Shown here: positions 1-7,508 of the stretch, piece after piece
Position numbering within the stretch: the stretch's first letter is position 1
How the letters are laid out: each line of letters starts with the position of its first letter
DNA from: Ruminococcaceae bacterium UBA5891
Lineage (GTDB): Bacteria > Bacillota > Clostridia > Oscillospirales > Acutalibacteraceae
Length of the DNA stretch: 64,000 nucleotides
NCBI GenBank assembly: GCA_002431945.1
Contig: DJET01000054.1
Location: forward strand, 1-64,000
Reading direction: 5' to 3'
Notes under the pieces: model-generated
Told to the model about the DNA's origin: nothing
What the model saw: only the letters and a program-made list of their open reading frames with translations
The model's database searches: none
Translations under genes and position numbers: made by a program

Positions 1-545
1 TCGACCTTTGAAAGCGGCGTAAGATTCAGCATGTTTTGATAAAGCCCATCTATCTGTTCGGGCTTATATCCCTTTGCCCAGAGATATTCCTCAAAATCAA
101 GGGAATACATTTCGTAATCTTCTTTGTTGCCTACGCTGTTTGATTCGATTTCCTTATAGTTGATACCCATAAGCGAGCCGGAGCAGATAACATCATATCT
201 GCCGTCCTCATGAAAAGATTTAAGCGCGGTAGCGCAGTTGATACAGTCCTGTATTTCATCAAAGAAAATAAGGGTTTCACCCGGCACAAACTCAAAGGAC
301 GGGTTTTTAAGGGAAATGTTTTTGATAACGGTGTCTACTTCAAAACCGTCGTCAAAGATGTCCTTATACTGTTTTTGAAGAACAAAGTTGATTTCAATGA
401 CATACTTATAGTTTTTTGAAGCAAAATACTCGATTGCCTTTGTTTTGCCGATTTGTCTGGCACCCTTAACAATGAGAGGCATATGCTCCGGATTGCTTCT
501 CCACTCTGCAAGAAAACTGTCTATTTTTCGCTTTAGACGGTTCAT
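1..545 (-). CDS. AAA ATPase of the DUF4143-type family (partial, 3' end off window)
   Basis: Reading the minus strand from an ATG at 545 gives an open frame that runs off the left edge (about 181 residues seen). A well-placed GAGGTG ribosome binding site precedes the start. The N-terminus carries a P-loop, KGARQIGKTKA, at about residues 24-34, and a Walker B segment, LIFFDEIQ, near residue 90. A sensor-like CSGSLMG follows. This layout is that of the ATPases that usually carry a C-terminal DUF4143 and nuclease-like domain; that part lies outside the window. The family's function is not established. It is transcribed away from the conjugation genes. The 225-bp upstream region holds repeated TTTCACAAAATTAC sites that may be its operator. 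Confidence 0.85.
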   Translation of the reverse strand, partial: MNRLKRKIDSFLAEWRSNPEHMPLIVKGARQIGKTKAIEYFASKNYKYVIEINFVLQKQYKDIFDDGFEVDTVIKNISLKNPSFEFVPGETLIFFDEIQDCINCATALKSFHEDGRYDVICSGSLMGINYKEIESNSVGNKEDYEMYSLDFEEYLWAKGYKPEQIDGLYQNMLNLTPLSKV

Positions 546-608
546 AAAATCACCTCGTAATATATTTACTACAATTAGTATATCACAAAATTTCATACTT
601 TTAAAGAT

Positions 609-659
609 GTAATTTCACAAAATTACATTTGTATATATCTTATGATTTCACAAAATTAC
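609..659. promoter_or_regulatory. Repeated TTTCACAAAATTAC sites, candidate operator
   Basis: An 18-bp imperfect palindrome at 609-626 (GTAATTTCACAAAATTAC) is followed by a direct copy of TTTCACAAAATTAC at 646-659. A looser copy lies near 582-594. The sites lie between the divergent genes at 545 (minus) and 790 (plus), so they could control either. No DNA-binding partner can be named from the sequence. Confidence 0.4.
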
Positions 660-720
660 GGAATTATTCGAGCGTCAAAGACACATTTTTGCTTTTGGCG
701 TTTGCTAAAAAATATAAAAT

Positions 721-764
721 GTAACATAATTTTCGATTTTTTGAACCGTTTTGTAACATAATTT
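721..764 (+). repeat. Direct repeat GTAACATAATTT x2 upstream of the 790 gene
   Basis: The 12-mer GTAACATAATTT occurs at 721-732 and 753-764. The 32-bp separation is close to three helical turns. The second copy ends 25 bp before the proposed start of the gene at 790. The position suits a regulator binding site, but this is inference from position only. Confidence 0.4.
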
Positions 765-789
765 CAAATTTATGAGAGGAATGATCCAC

Positions 790-1434
790 TTGAATAACGA
801 ATACACCAATAACGCAATTATCACAATGCAGCATCATCTCGATGCGGCAGACAAATATCTTACTGAACTTGAAAATGGATACCGTTCCCCCGAAAAGCAA
901 AACACGCTTTTGGATGCCGCTATGAAACAGGTTGAACTTTGCTGCATTGATATGCGTAATCTTTGCGAGAAAATCAGACCGTCTATCAGGGTGCCCCATG
1001 GTCGCTGTTATAACCATAAGGAGATTTACGGCACGGTAACGCAGCTTGATAACGGGTGGCTGGATATCAGATTAAATGCCTTGCTGCCAAACTGCAGAAT
1101 GATCGGGGGCACACAATATATCTTTGATACCGTGACGCGGCTGCTTGACGGTTACCGCGATAGAGGCGGAATACTGCCGTGTTATGAAAAGGCATATATG
1201 GCGATTGCGGAGCATTGCCCTATAGAACGTGCCGGAACATTTGATAACGATAACAAGGGTTTCAGAGGCGTTATAAACGCTTTGAAAGGCAGAGCTTTCA
1301 GGGACGACAATCAGTTTGAATTAGCTCTCGGAATGTTTACGGTCATAGATGAAGATATCTGCTGCCATATCTATGTTTTACCCTTTGACGAAGCCGGGGA
1401 TTTTCATTATCAGATGTCATTGAAGATGCTCTGA
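790..1434 (+). CDS. Conserved hypothetical protein of the mobile element
   Basis: I do not recognise a catalytic domain. The product is about 214 residues, soluble, with an acidic helical N-terminal half and a mixed C-terminal half. It may belong to the DUF6100-like proteins of Firmicutes mobile elements, but this is from memory and weak. The start is uncertain. ATG codons at 772 and 781 lie before or directly on the GAGAGGA ribosome binding site (773-779), so the TTG at 790, ten bases downstream, fits better. It is the first gene of the block leading to the coupling protein. Confidence 0.65.
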   Translation: MNNEYTNNAIITMQHHLDAADKYLTELENGYRSPEKQNTLLDAAMKQVELCCIDMRNLCEKIRPSIRVPHGRCYNHKEIYGTVTQLDNGWLDIRLNALLPNCRMIGGTQYIFDTVTRLLDGYRDRGGILPCYEKAYMAIAEHCPIERAGTFDNDNKGFRGVINALKGRAFRDDNQFELALGMFTVIDEDICCHIYVLPFDEAGDFHYQMSLKML

Positions 1435-1453
1435 GAACCGCCGTTTGGTATAT

Positions 1454-1512
1454 GTTAGATGCACGGTAAATTTTCGTGAAATTCAGGATGTAAAAATTGC
1501 CGTGTATCTAAC
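1454..1512. repeat. Imperfect inverted repeat with 21-bp arms; possible oriT or regulatory hairpin
   Basis: The arms at 1454-1474 and 1492-1512 are imperfectly complementary; the outer part is GTTAGAT paired with ATCTAAC and the inner part is ACGG paired with CCGT. A third half-site, CACGGCATCTAAC, lies at about 1570-1582. The structure sits in the 171-bp gap just before the operon with the VirD4-type coupling protein. A transfer origin is one possibility, an operator or RNA hairpin another. No relaxase gene is in view to support the first. Confidence 0.4.
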
Positions 1513-1605
1513 ATCACGGAAAAGTCGGTTTTTTCGGGAAAGAAACGATAATTATACGGTGCAAAAATCACGGCATCTAACCGGCTTACATTGGGAGGAG
1601 TGGAT

Positions 1606-2697
1606 GTGACATTCGACAGAGCAGAAATCGAGGTGTTGGCGTTGTGTGCGTGGTGCAGAGATTTACCCGTTCACGGGTGCAAAAATATCCCTGCGGAAAT
1701 CATTGAAGTTTTACTCGAAAGAAAACTTATCCGACAGAGCAAAAACGGCTTGGGATACCGCTGTACTCCCGAAGCATTTGAACTACTGCACCGAGCAGAA
1801 ATGGAATTTACACAGGACAAAACCTACCGTACCAATTCCAATGCTCTTACCCGCAGAATGCAGATGGCAGAAATTACAAGTTTCTTTTGGCGTTATGGCG
1901 CTGATGTTTTTGAAAACAGCCCGCCCGCAAAAACAGATAAAAATCTTTTTCTTCCGTCTTTTGTTTTCCGCCGACAAAAACATTCAAATATTTTAGGCGC
2001 AACCAATCTCACAGGATTCTATTATGCTGAAAATACAGTGTTTGTTCCATATTACATTGCAAGAGAAAATAACGGGGTGTACCCGGATGTAGAGCAAAGA
2101 ACATTTCGCTCAGAGCTGCTTTTAAGCGGAAGACGACCGCACATTATTTACACCGGTGACGGAGATCTGGATAAGATTATAGAAACCGTATCGTATAAAA
2201 AGGAACGCTCTAAAAAATCCACAACATTTTACTACAAGGATGCAATAGACAGATTTAACTGTCCCGTAGCTCTTATGCCTTTAACCGAAGACGGAATGCG
2301 GCAGTTGAGAATCCTGTGCGTTCCCGATTACCGCCAGCGCCTTGTAAAAAACATACTCGGGAAAAATTATATTCCTCCCATATCTGCGCAGTCGGACGGA
2401 AGGAATAAAACAGACAACTTTATTATCGGTATTGACTGTAATATCTTACGGTTTGAGAATGCTGTTAAATCAGGAAAGCCGACAAAAATTTTCGTGCTTC
2501 CTTTTCAGGCTGAATCCGTGCAGGAAATGGTGCGCGGTACAAAAGCAAAATGCTATGTAATCAACCTGCGGGAAACTGAGGAATTTTTAGGGCTTTCAAA
2601 CGACCTGCCGAAAATCAATTATAAGCCGTTTCAAACCGGGAAAGGAGATTATATACATGTTCCGCCTCTCGGAAAAAATAAAAAAGCTGGAAGATAA
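1606..2697 (+). CDS. Hypothetical protein upstream of the coupling protein, winged-helix-like N-terminus
   Basis: About 363 residues with no recognised enzyme motif. The N-terminal ~70 residues are predicted to be helical and resemble a small helix-turn-helix module. The rest is mixed alpha/beta and could be a replication-relaxation-type protein, but this is not proven. A longer frame opens at TTG 1591, but the GGAGGAG at 1594-1600 would then be coding; GTG at 1606 is five bases after that ribosome binding site and is preferred. The 3' end overlaps the coupling-protein gene by 41 bp, which suggests coupled translation and a role linked to DNA transfer. Confidence 0.65.
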   Translation: MTFDRAEIEVLALCAWCRDLPVHGCKNIPAEIIEVLLERKLIRQSKNGLGYRCTPEAFELLHRAEMEFTQDKTYRTNSNALTRRMQMAEITSFFWRYGADVFENSPPAKTDKNLFLPSFVFRRQKHSNILGATNLTGFYYAENTVFVPYYIARENNGVYPDVEQRTFRSELLLSGRRPHIIYTGDGDLDKIIETVSYKKERSKKSTTFYYKDAIDRFNCPVALMPLTEDGMRQLRILCVPDYRQRLVKNILGKNYIPPISAQSDGRNKTDNFIIGIDCNILRFENAVKSGKPTKIFVLPFQAESVQEMVRGTKAKCYVINLRETEEFLGLSNDLPKINYKPFQTGKGDYIHVPPLGKNKKAGR

Positions 2698-4657
2698 AAT
2701 TGAAAATTTTTTAACCGAAAATAAATCAAAACTTCCAACCTACATAGGAATCGGTCTTCTTGTTCTGTATTGCTACGGAATGGCGGTCCGGTGCATAGAC
2801 GTCGGGGTGATGAATTTTCGTAATGCAGCAGATGAGGAGTGGTTCACTTTAAATCCGTTCAAAAATATCGGCGCCGTATTTACGCCTTACGGATTGATGA
2901 TAACCGTATTCGTTATATTGATCTACTGCCTTTTTTCAAAAAAAGGGTATCAATTACTTTCCGGTTATAAGACGGTCCGGGATAAAGAACGGGGTATTGA
3001 AATACTACCCGAAGGCACACACGGTACTTCCGGTTGGATGAATAAAAACGAACTGTCCGAAGTGCTGAATAAAGATCAGATTGATTCCTTAGATGAAACC
3101 TTGTTCGGCAAATTGGAAAGCGGCGAATATGTATCGCTAAAAGATATCCGCGGTATGAACAAAAACATAATAATCTACGGCTCACCGGGTACCGGTAAGT
3201 CCCGCGGTTTCGTAATGCCGTTTGCAATGCAGGCGGTCAAGCGCAGCGAAAGCCTTATTATGGTAGATCCCAAAGCTGAGTTTTATGAAATGTATTCGGA
3301 GTTTTTCAGAGAACAGGGCTATACCGTTTGCGCTTACAATCTTCTTGACCTGATTGCTTCTGACGGTTGGAATTGCGTAACCGAGACGGTCAATGACCTT
3401 AACCTTGTTCAGAATGTTGCCGAAATTATTATTCGTAACACATCATCCGAAAGCGAAAAAGAGGACTTTTGGGCTAAGGCAGAAAAGAACTTGCTTATGG
3501 CTCTTTTGCATTATGTCGGTACAATGACATACCCCGGAACCGACAAGCTCCTGCCTGTGGAGAAAAGAAGTCTCGGAACAATTTACAAGATACTTTCCTC
3601 AACTTCAATACAGGAGCTTGACGCAAAATTCAGAAGCTTGCCGCCGGATCATCCCGCATTGCCGCCTTACGGCATTTTCCGTCAGGCGCATAAGCAGATT
3701 TGGGGTAATATAATCATCGGTCTCGGCAACCGGTTAAATGTATTTCAAAACAAGCTTGTAGATGATATAACCAAGCATCACGAAATTGATCTGACGCTGC
3801 CGGGCAAACGAAAATGCGCCTACTTTTGCATTATCTCCGACCAGGATGGCTCGCTGGAATTTCTATCGTCAATGTTCTTTTCGCTGTTATTCGTTAAACT
3901 GTTCGATTTTGCCCGCAGTCAGCCGAATCGCAGGCTTCCGGTATGTGTTAATGTACTGATGGACGAATTTTGCAACATAAGTTTGTTGGACAGCAAAAAG
4001 ATATTTTCGGTGGCACGTTCCCGAAATATCAATATTCAGGCAGCAATACAAAGCATTGCGCAGATTGCCAACCGATATCCGAAAAATGAATGGCAGGAAA
4101 TTATCGGCGATTGCGATTATCAGTTATTCCTCGGATGTAACGATATGATGACTGCCGAACATATCAGCGATCAATGCGGTGAGATTACAGTTCGCATAAA
4201 TAATGCTACAGTTCCTATGACGCCTTTGTTTTCTCCCGTTTTGCATACCACACGGCCGTACACTCATAACAAAACCAGTACGGGCAGACCTCTTATGATG
4301 CCCGATGAAGTGCGCCGCCTGCCAAAAGACCAAGCAATCCTTTTAATCCGCGGCTCCAAGCCTTTAAAGCTTTATAAGATTACACCCGAGGAACATCCTT
4401 TTTTTAATAAGCTTAAACCTTGCAAAGCGATCGACCATGAGCCCCGATGGCAGAAAGAAGAAAAGAAAAAATCTAAAAGTGCAACGGGTTCACAAAGTCG
4501 TTCTGTACCGAACTATCAGGTGAAAATACCGATAGAGCCGGAAGATATTGCGGAAGAAGTGCAGCTTGATTCAGAGGATCTGGCACCGGATAAAAAAATA
4601 TCTTATCAAAACGCAGAAAATTATAACTATAAAAAGCAAACACCGGAAAATATTTAG
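2657..4657 (+). CDS. VirD4/TraG-type type IV secretion coupling protein
   Basis: This 666-residue inner-membrane ATPase would bring the DNA-relaxase complex to the conjugation channel. Two membrane segments lie at about residues 29-46 and 78-94. The Walker A motif GSPGTGKS is at about 175-182, and the Walker B motif VLMDEF at about 433-438. The TraG/VirD4 pattern continues with ARSRNIN and IIGDCDYQLFLGCND. The C-terminal ~80 residues are charged and low in complexity. A GGAAAGGAG ribosome binding site lies inside the preceding gene. It is the clearest sign that the left part of the window is conjugative. No relaxase or VirB4 gene is in the window. Confidence 0.95.
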   Translation: MFRLSEKIKKLEDKIENFLTENKSKLPTYIGIGLLVLYCYGMAVRCIDVGVMNFRNAADEEWFTLNPFKNIGAVFTPYGLMITVFVILIYCLFSKKGYQLLSGYKTVRDKERGIEILPEGTHGTSGWMNKNELSEVLNKDQIDSLDETLFGKLESGEYVSLKDIRGMNKNIIIYGSPGTGKSRGFVMPFAMQAVKRSESLIMVDPKAEFYEMYSEFFREQGYTVCAYNLLDLIASDGWNCVTETVNDLNLVQNVAEIIIRNTSSESEKEDFWAKAEKNLLMALLHYVGTMTYPGTDKLLPVEKRSLGTIYKILSSTSIQELDAKFRSLPPDHPALPPYGIFRQAHKQIWGNIIIGLGNRLNVFQNKLVDDITKHHEIDLTLPGKRKCAYFCIISDQDGSLEFLSSMFFSLLFVKLFDFARSQPNRRLPVCVNVLMDEFCNISLLDSKKIFSVARSRNINIQAAIQSIAQIANRYPKNEWQEIIGDCDYQLFLGCNDMMTAEHISDQCGEITVRINNATVPMTPLFSPVLHTTRPYTHNKTSTGRPLMMPDEVRRLPKDQAILLIRGSKPLKLYKITPEEHPFFNKLKPCKAIDHEPRWQKEEKKKSKSATGSQSRSVPNYQVKIPIEPEDIAEEVQLDSEDLAPDKKISYQNAENYNYKKQTPENI

Positions 4658-4686
4658 AACAAATTTAAAGAGAGGGATAATCAAAA

Positions 4687-5835
4687 ATGATTGAACGAAC
4701 ATATCGCGTAAGCGATGTTGTCAATGAAGAATTTATGCGCTTTCCGCTAACATTGCTTGCAAATCCGAAATACCGAGATATGTCCCTGGAAGCAAAGTTT
4801 ATTTATTCGCTTTTGCTGAACAGATTAACTCTGTCGCAAAAAAATAATTGGATTAACGAAGATAAAGAGGTGTATCTGATATACACAAGAGAGGACGCTG
4901 CCAATACCCTTAACATTACATACCGCAAGGCAATATCCGCATTCAAGGAATTGATAGAGGTGGGATTGCTGTATGAGGAGCGCCAGGGCAGAGGTTTCCC
5001 AAATCTTTTGTATGTGCTGAAGGCAGAACTTGCCGATGAAGACGCCGTAAAATTCAGCGAACAATTTGATAATTCCGATGATGAAAACGGAGAAGAAAGA
5101 CCTGCAAACCCTGTAAATATGCAGACATGCAATTTTCGCACATCAAGAACTGCGGATTCTGCATATCAAGAACTGCAGGATTTGCACTTCAAGAACTGCG
5201 AGAACGGTATATCTAAACCTGCGGATTTTACACATCAAGATATGCCGAATTTGCACCCTAATAAGATTGATAATAAAAAGATTAAAAATAATTATATTGA
5301 GAAAAGTCAGTCTGTCAATCGGTCTTATGAAAATCGTAGCTGTATAGGCGAGCCGGAAACGACGGACGGACTGACCGATGACGAAAGCAACCTAAGAAAA
5401 ATTCTCGGTAGGTGTGAGCTTGATTTGTTTAAAGACAGCATTCAGCAAATGTTCGTACAGGCAGTTGAGCGTTTGTATTATTCCGAAAGTCTTAAAATCG
5501 GCAATGCTGTTCTGCCGAAAGCAAAAGTGCGCAGTTATTTGAACCTTCTCGACTGTGAAATACTTATGTCAACGGTTGAGTCAATGAAAGCCTATGAGGG
5601 GCGCATCATCAACCCGATAGCATATCTGATGTCTACTATCATCAACAAAATTTGCGAAACGGAAAGTGATTTAATACTCAGCCTGCCGGCTCGGTATGTG
5701 AACCACGAAGATATATATGCACCGCCTGATTACAGCGATTGCGCAGAGAAAGGAAATGAAGAAAATGGTAACGTTTACGAGAATGGATCAACAAGTAATT
5801 TTGGATTTGCTGAGCCTGTTCGGGGCAGTTCGTGA
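4687..5835 (+). CDS. repA: RepA_N-type replication initiator protein
   Basis: This 382-residue product begins with the RepA_N domain (about residues 1-120). Recognisable segments include FMRFPLTLLANPKYRDMS and AKFIYSLLLNRLTLS, typical of initiators of Firmicutes plasmids and some integrative elements. The linker (about 140-210) is low in complexity. Its DNA consists of 23-bp repeats that are not in codon phase (see the repeat feature). A C-terminal helical domain (about 235-330) resembles the DUF6017-like part of such proteins. In RepA_N plasmids the origin lies within the initiator gene, and the repeats match that. The 3' end overlaps the next gene by about 70 bp. Confidence 0.9.
   Translation: MIERTYRVSDVVNEEFMRFPLTLLANPKYRDMSLEAKFIYSLLLNRLTLSQKNNWINEDKEVYLIYTREDAANTLNITYRKAISAFKELIEVGLLYEERQGRGFPNLLYVLKAELADEDAVKFSEQFDNSDDENGEERPANPVNMQTCNFRTSRTADSAYQELQDLHFKNCENGISKPADFTHQDMPNLHPNKIDNKKIKNNYIEKSQSVNRSYENRSCIGEPETTDGLTDDESNLRKILGRCELDLFKDSIQQMFVQAVERLYYSESLKIGNAVLPKAKVRSYLNLLDCEILMSTVESMKAYEGRIINPIAYLMSTIINKICETESDLILSLPARYVNHEDIYAPPDYSDCAEKGNEENGNVYENGSTSNFGFAEPVRGSS
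5120..5257 (+). repeat. 23-bp iterons inside repA; likely replication origin
   Basis: A unit beginning TCAAGAACTGC recurs at 5143, 5166 and 5189. Degenerate copies follow at 5212 and 5235 and precede at 5120, all at an exact 23-bp spacing. Because 23 is not a multiple of three, the copies are read in different frames (SRTADSAY, then QELQDLH, then KNCE). The conservation is therefore at DNA level, not protein level. Iterons in the middle of the rep gene are the known origin arrangement of RepA_N plasmids, so this is the best candidate for the element's oriV. Confidence 0.8.
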
Positions 5836-6298
5836 AAACCAGGCTGAAGCTATCCTCAAGCTCAAATATCCGGACGCTACTCTGGAAAAAACAATTTATC
5901 CGCTTATAACCGGCAGAAAAATCAAGAGGAGTAACGGTTACCTCTTTTCACGCAGCGGTAAATTGGACGAAAAAATTATTGAAGCAATAGACATAATGCT
6001 GCTGCTTGGTCCCGATATAACACAACCCATACAAAGAAACAAGGAAATTTTTGCTTTAACCTTTTATAAAATTCGGGAAGAAAAACTCTGGCGTTATGAT
6101 ATTTGCCCCGTGGCTTACGGAACCGAAACGGTGGTATCCGGTCAGCTTGAAGGCGAAAATACTAAATACCGGATGTTTGTTTTTATACCCGAAAGAGAAG
6201 AACAAATGCAAGGCATCAGAGTTCCTTGCGAACACTGTTATGTTCTTAAAAAGGACGGTAAATACGAATTTTATCTTTACTCAAAGGAAGGGGAATAA
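5765..6298 (+). CDS. Hypothetical protein, winged-helix-like N-terminus
   Basis: The product is about 177 residues. The first ~70 residues (MDQQVILDLLSLFGAVRENQ) look like a winged helix. The rest is beta-rich and unassigned; it may match the DUF5697-like proteins of Firmicutes mobile elements. The frame is open from 5717, but ATG 5765 is about ten bases after a GAAAGGA motif and fits best; ATG 5756 is too close to it. It overlaps the 3' end of repA and is four bases from the next gene, so all three are probably co-translated and linked to replication or its control. Confidence 0.6.
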   Translation: MVTFTRMDQQVILDLLSLFGAVRENQAEAILKLKYPDATLEKTIYPLITGRKIKRSNGYLFSRSGKLDEKIIEAIDIMLLLGPDITQPIQRNKEIFALTFYKIREEKLWRYDICPVAYGTETVVSGQLEGENTKYRMFVFIPEREEQMQGIRVPCEHCYVLKKDGKYEFYLYSKEGE

Positions 6299-6301
6299 AT
6301 T

Positions 6302-7177
6302 ATGGATTTTAAAGACCTCGATTTAACTGAGCTCGACAAAGATTTGTCCGAAGAACAGCAAAAGGAATGGAATGCGATATATGCCTCCTGGCGCGCAGGC
6401 TCAATTCTTACAGGCAGAGTGGTCGGTGTTGATACAACTACCATAACCTTAATCAACGAGGAAACGGGAGAGCCGGAGCGTGTTGCAATTAACTGTCTTG
6501 TTGTTATCAGTTACCGTGTAAAAGTTCTTATACCGGAACAGCAGGTGTGGTATGATGAAAAAACAACCCGCCCGGAGCATGTTCTGCGTTCTATGACGGG
6601 CGCCGTAATTGACTATGTTATTACAGGCATTGACCGTGAGAGCGATTGTTGTACGGCGTCCCGCAGAAGTGCGATGTATGTCCGCCGCAAAGCATTTACC
6701 AAACTTGCGCCCAGAGTCGGCAAAAAAGTATCTGTAAATGTGCTTGCCGTCGGAGCTTCCCACCTGCTTGCAAACTGCGGCGGATACGATATGACTCTTT
6801 CGCAAAGAGATTTGTCATACGGTATGCTTGGAGACCTTCGCGACAAATATCATCCGGGTGAAACGCTTAACGCCGTATTAAAAGAATATGATGAGGGAAA
6901 TCAAACAATAAGAGTTTCGGTAAAGGAAGCAGAGCCGCATCCTTTTGACGGGGTTGAGATTCGCTATCCCTTGAACTGCAGACGAGCCTCGGTTATATCC
7001 GGCAAATACAAGGGCGGTGTGTTCTGTAAGTTAGAGGAAAACCTTGACTGTTTGTGTACCTATTCCATGTATCAATGCGACGAAGACTTTGATATCGGCG
7101 ATCAGGTAATCGTGGTAATTACACAATATGATTATCCCCGAAAGCTTGTATACGGAAAAATCGTAGCGAAATGGTGA
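6302..7177 (+). CDS. S1-domain RNA-binding-like protein
   Basis: This 291-residue protein appears to contain repeated OB/S1-type beta barrels. The first is at about 35-90 (GSILTGRVVGVDTTTITL, then VAINCLVVISYRVK). The second is at about 95-195 and includes PRVGKKVSVNVLAV. The third is at about 220-290 (SGKYKGGVFCKL to GDQVIVVITQYDYPRKLVYG). The pattern recalls the S1-like proteins carried by Clostridia mobile elements. A role in RNA binding or control of copy number is inference. It ends the first plus-strand block; a 331-bp gap holding a promoter and leader follows. Confidence 0.7.
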   Translation: MDFKDLDLTELDKDLSEEQQKEWNAIYASWRAGSILTGRVVGVDTTTITLINEETGEPERVAINCLVVISYRVKVLIPEQQVWYDEKTTRPEHVLRSMTGAVIDYVITGIDRESDCCTASRRSAMYVRRKAFTKLAPRVGKKVSVNVLAVGASHLLANCGGYDMTLSQRDLSYGMLGDLRDKYHPGETLNAVLKEYDEGNQTIRVSVKEAEPHPFDGVEIRYPLNCRRASVISGKYKGGVFCKLEENLDCLCTYSMYQCDEDFDIGDQVIVVITQYDYPRKLVYGKIVAKW

Positions 7178-7254
7178 AAAGGTTTGTTTGGGTGCAATGT
7201 AATCGGCCTTGATTTAATTTTAATTATATTTTCTGAGAAAAGCGTAACCTATTA

Positions 7255-7283
7255 TTGACAAAGACAAAATAATCGGCTATAAT
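7255..7283 (+). promoter_or_regulatory. Perfect consensus promoter of operon 2
   Basis: TTGACA at 7255-7260 and TATAAT at 7278-7283 are separated by exactly 17 bp. Transcription should start near 7290. It drives the leader and, if the two terminators are passed, the helicase operon. The copy at 23,717-23,745 has the same boxes and spacing but a different spacer sequence. Confidence 0.9.
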
Positions 7284-7342
7284 ATATTTGTTCTTAGGTT
7301 TGATTGAAGTTCCCTTCGGGGGGACATAGGTTTGATGCACAA

Positions 7343-7380
7343 GGTCGGATTATTCTTAACGGGATAATTCCGCCTTTTTT
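7343..7380 (+). terminator. Leader terminator 1, copy 1
   Basis: The stem runs from GGTCGGATTATTC to GGATAATTCCGCC around a short loop and is followed by TTTTTT. About 12 of 13 positions pair, including G-U pairs. It would stop transcripts about 90 nt after initiation unless the stem is prevented from forming. Confidence 0.75.
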
Positions 7381-7429
7381 AATTTCTGCAAAAGCAGCGA
7401 CAATAAAATAAATCCAAGCGGCAATAAAA

Positions 7430-7473
7430 GACCGTGTCATTTTTCCTATATAGGAGATGGCACGGTCTTTTTT
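7430..7473 (+). terminator. Leader terminator 2, copy 1
   Basis: An 11-bp stem pairs GACCGTGTCAT with ATGGCACGGTC and is followed by TTTTTT. Inside is a small palindromic hairpin, TCCTATATAGGA. At the twin site, four pairs of the stem differ but remain paired. Confidence 0.85.
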
Positions 7474-7508
7474 GTTTATATAGATAAAATAAATCATAGA
7501 AAGGACTG

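Larger units (their letters stand above)
7290..7473 (+). ncRNA. Structured leader RNA, copy 1 (twin of 23,752-23,935)
   Basis: The predicted transcript opens with TAGGTTTGAT (7295-7304), a hairpin with a UUCG loop (7309-7325), and a second TAGGTTTGAT (7327-7336). Two terminator hairpins follow, at 7343-7380 and 7430-7473. The coding region begins about 36 bases later. The order is repeated before operon 3, with base changes in the last stem that keep pairing. It could be an attenuator, a processive antitermination signal or a short RNA in its own right. I do not recognise a known riboswitch; an Rfam search was not possible. Confidence 0.75.

Noticed and set aside
664..1017. 117-aa minus-strand open frame
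   Set aside because: It overlaps the plus-strand gene at 790 in antisense, has no ribosome binding site and no family likeness.
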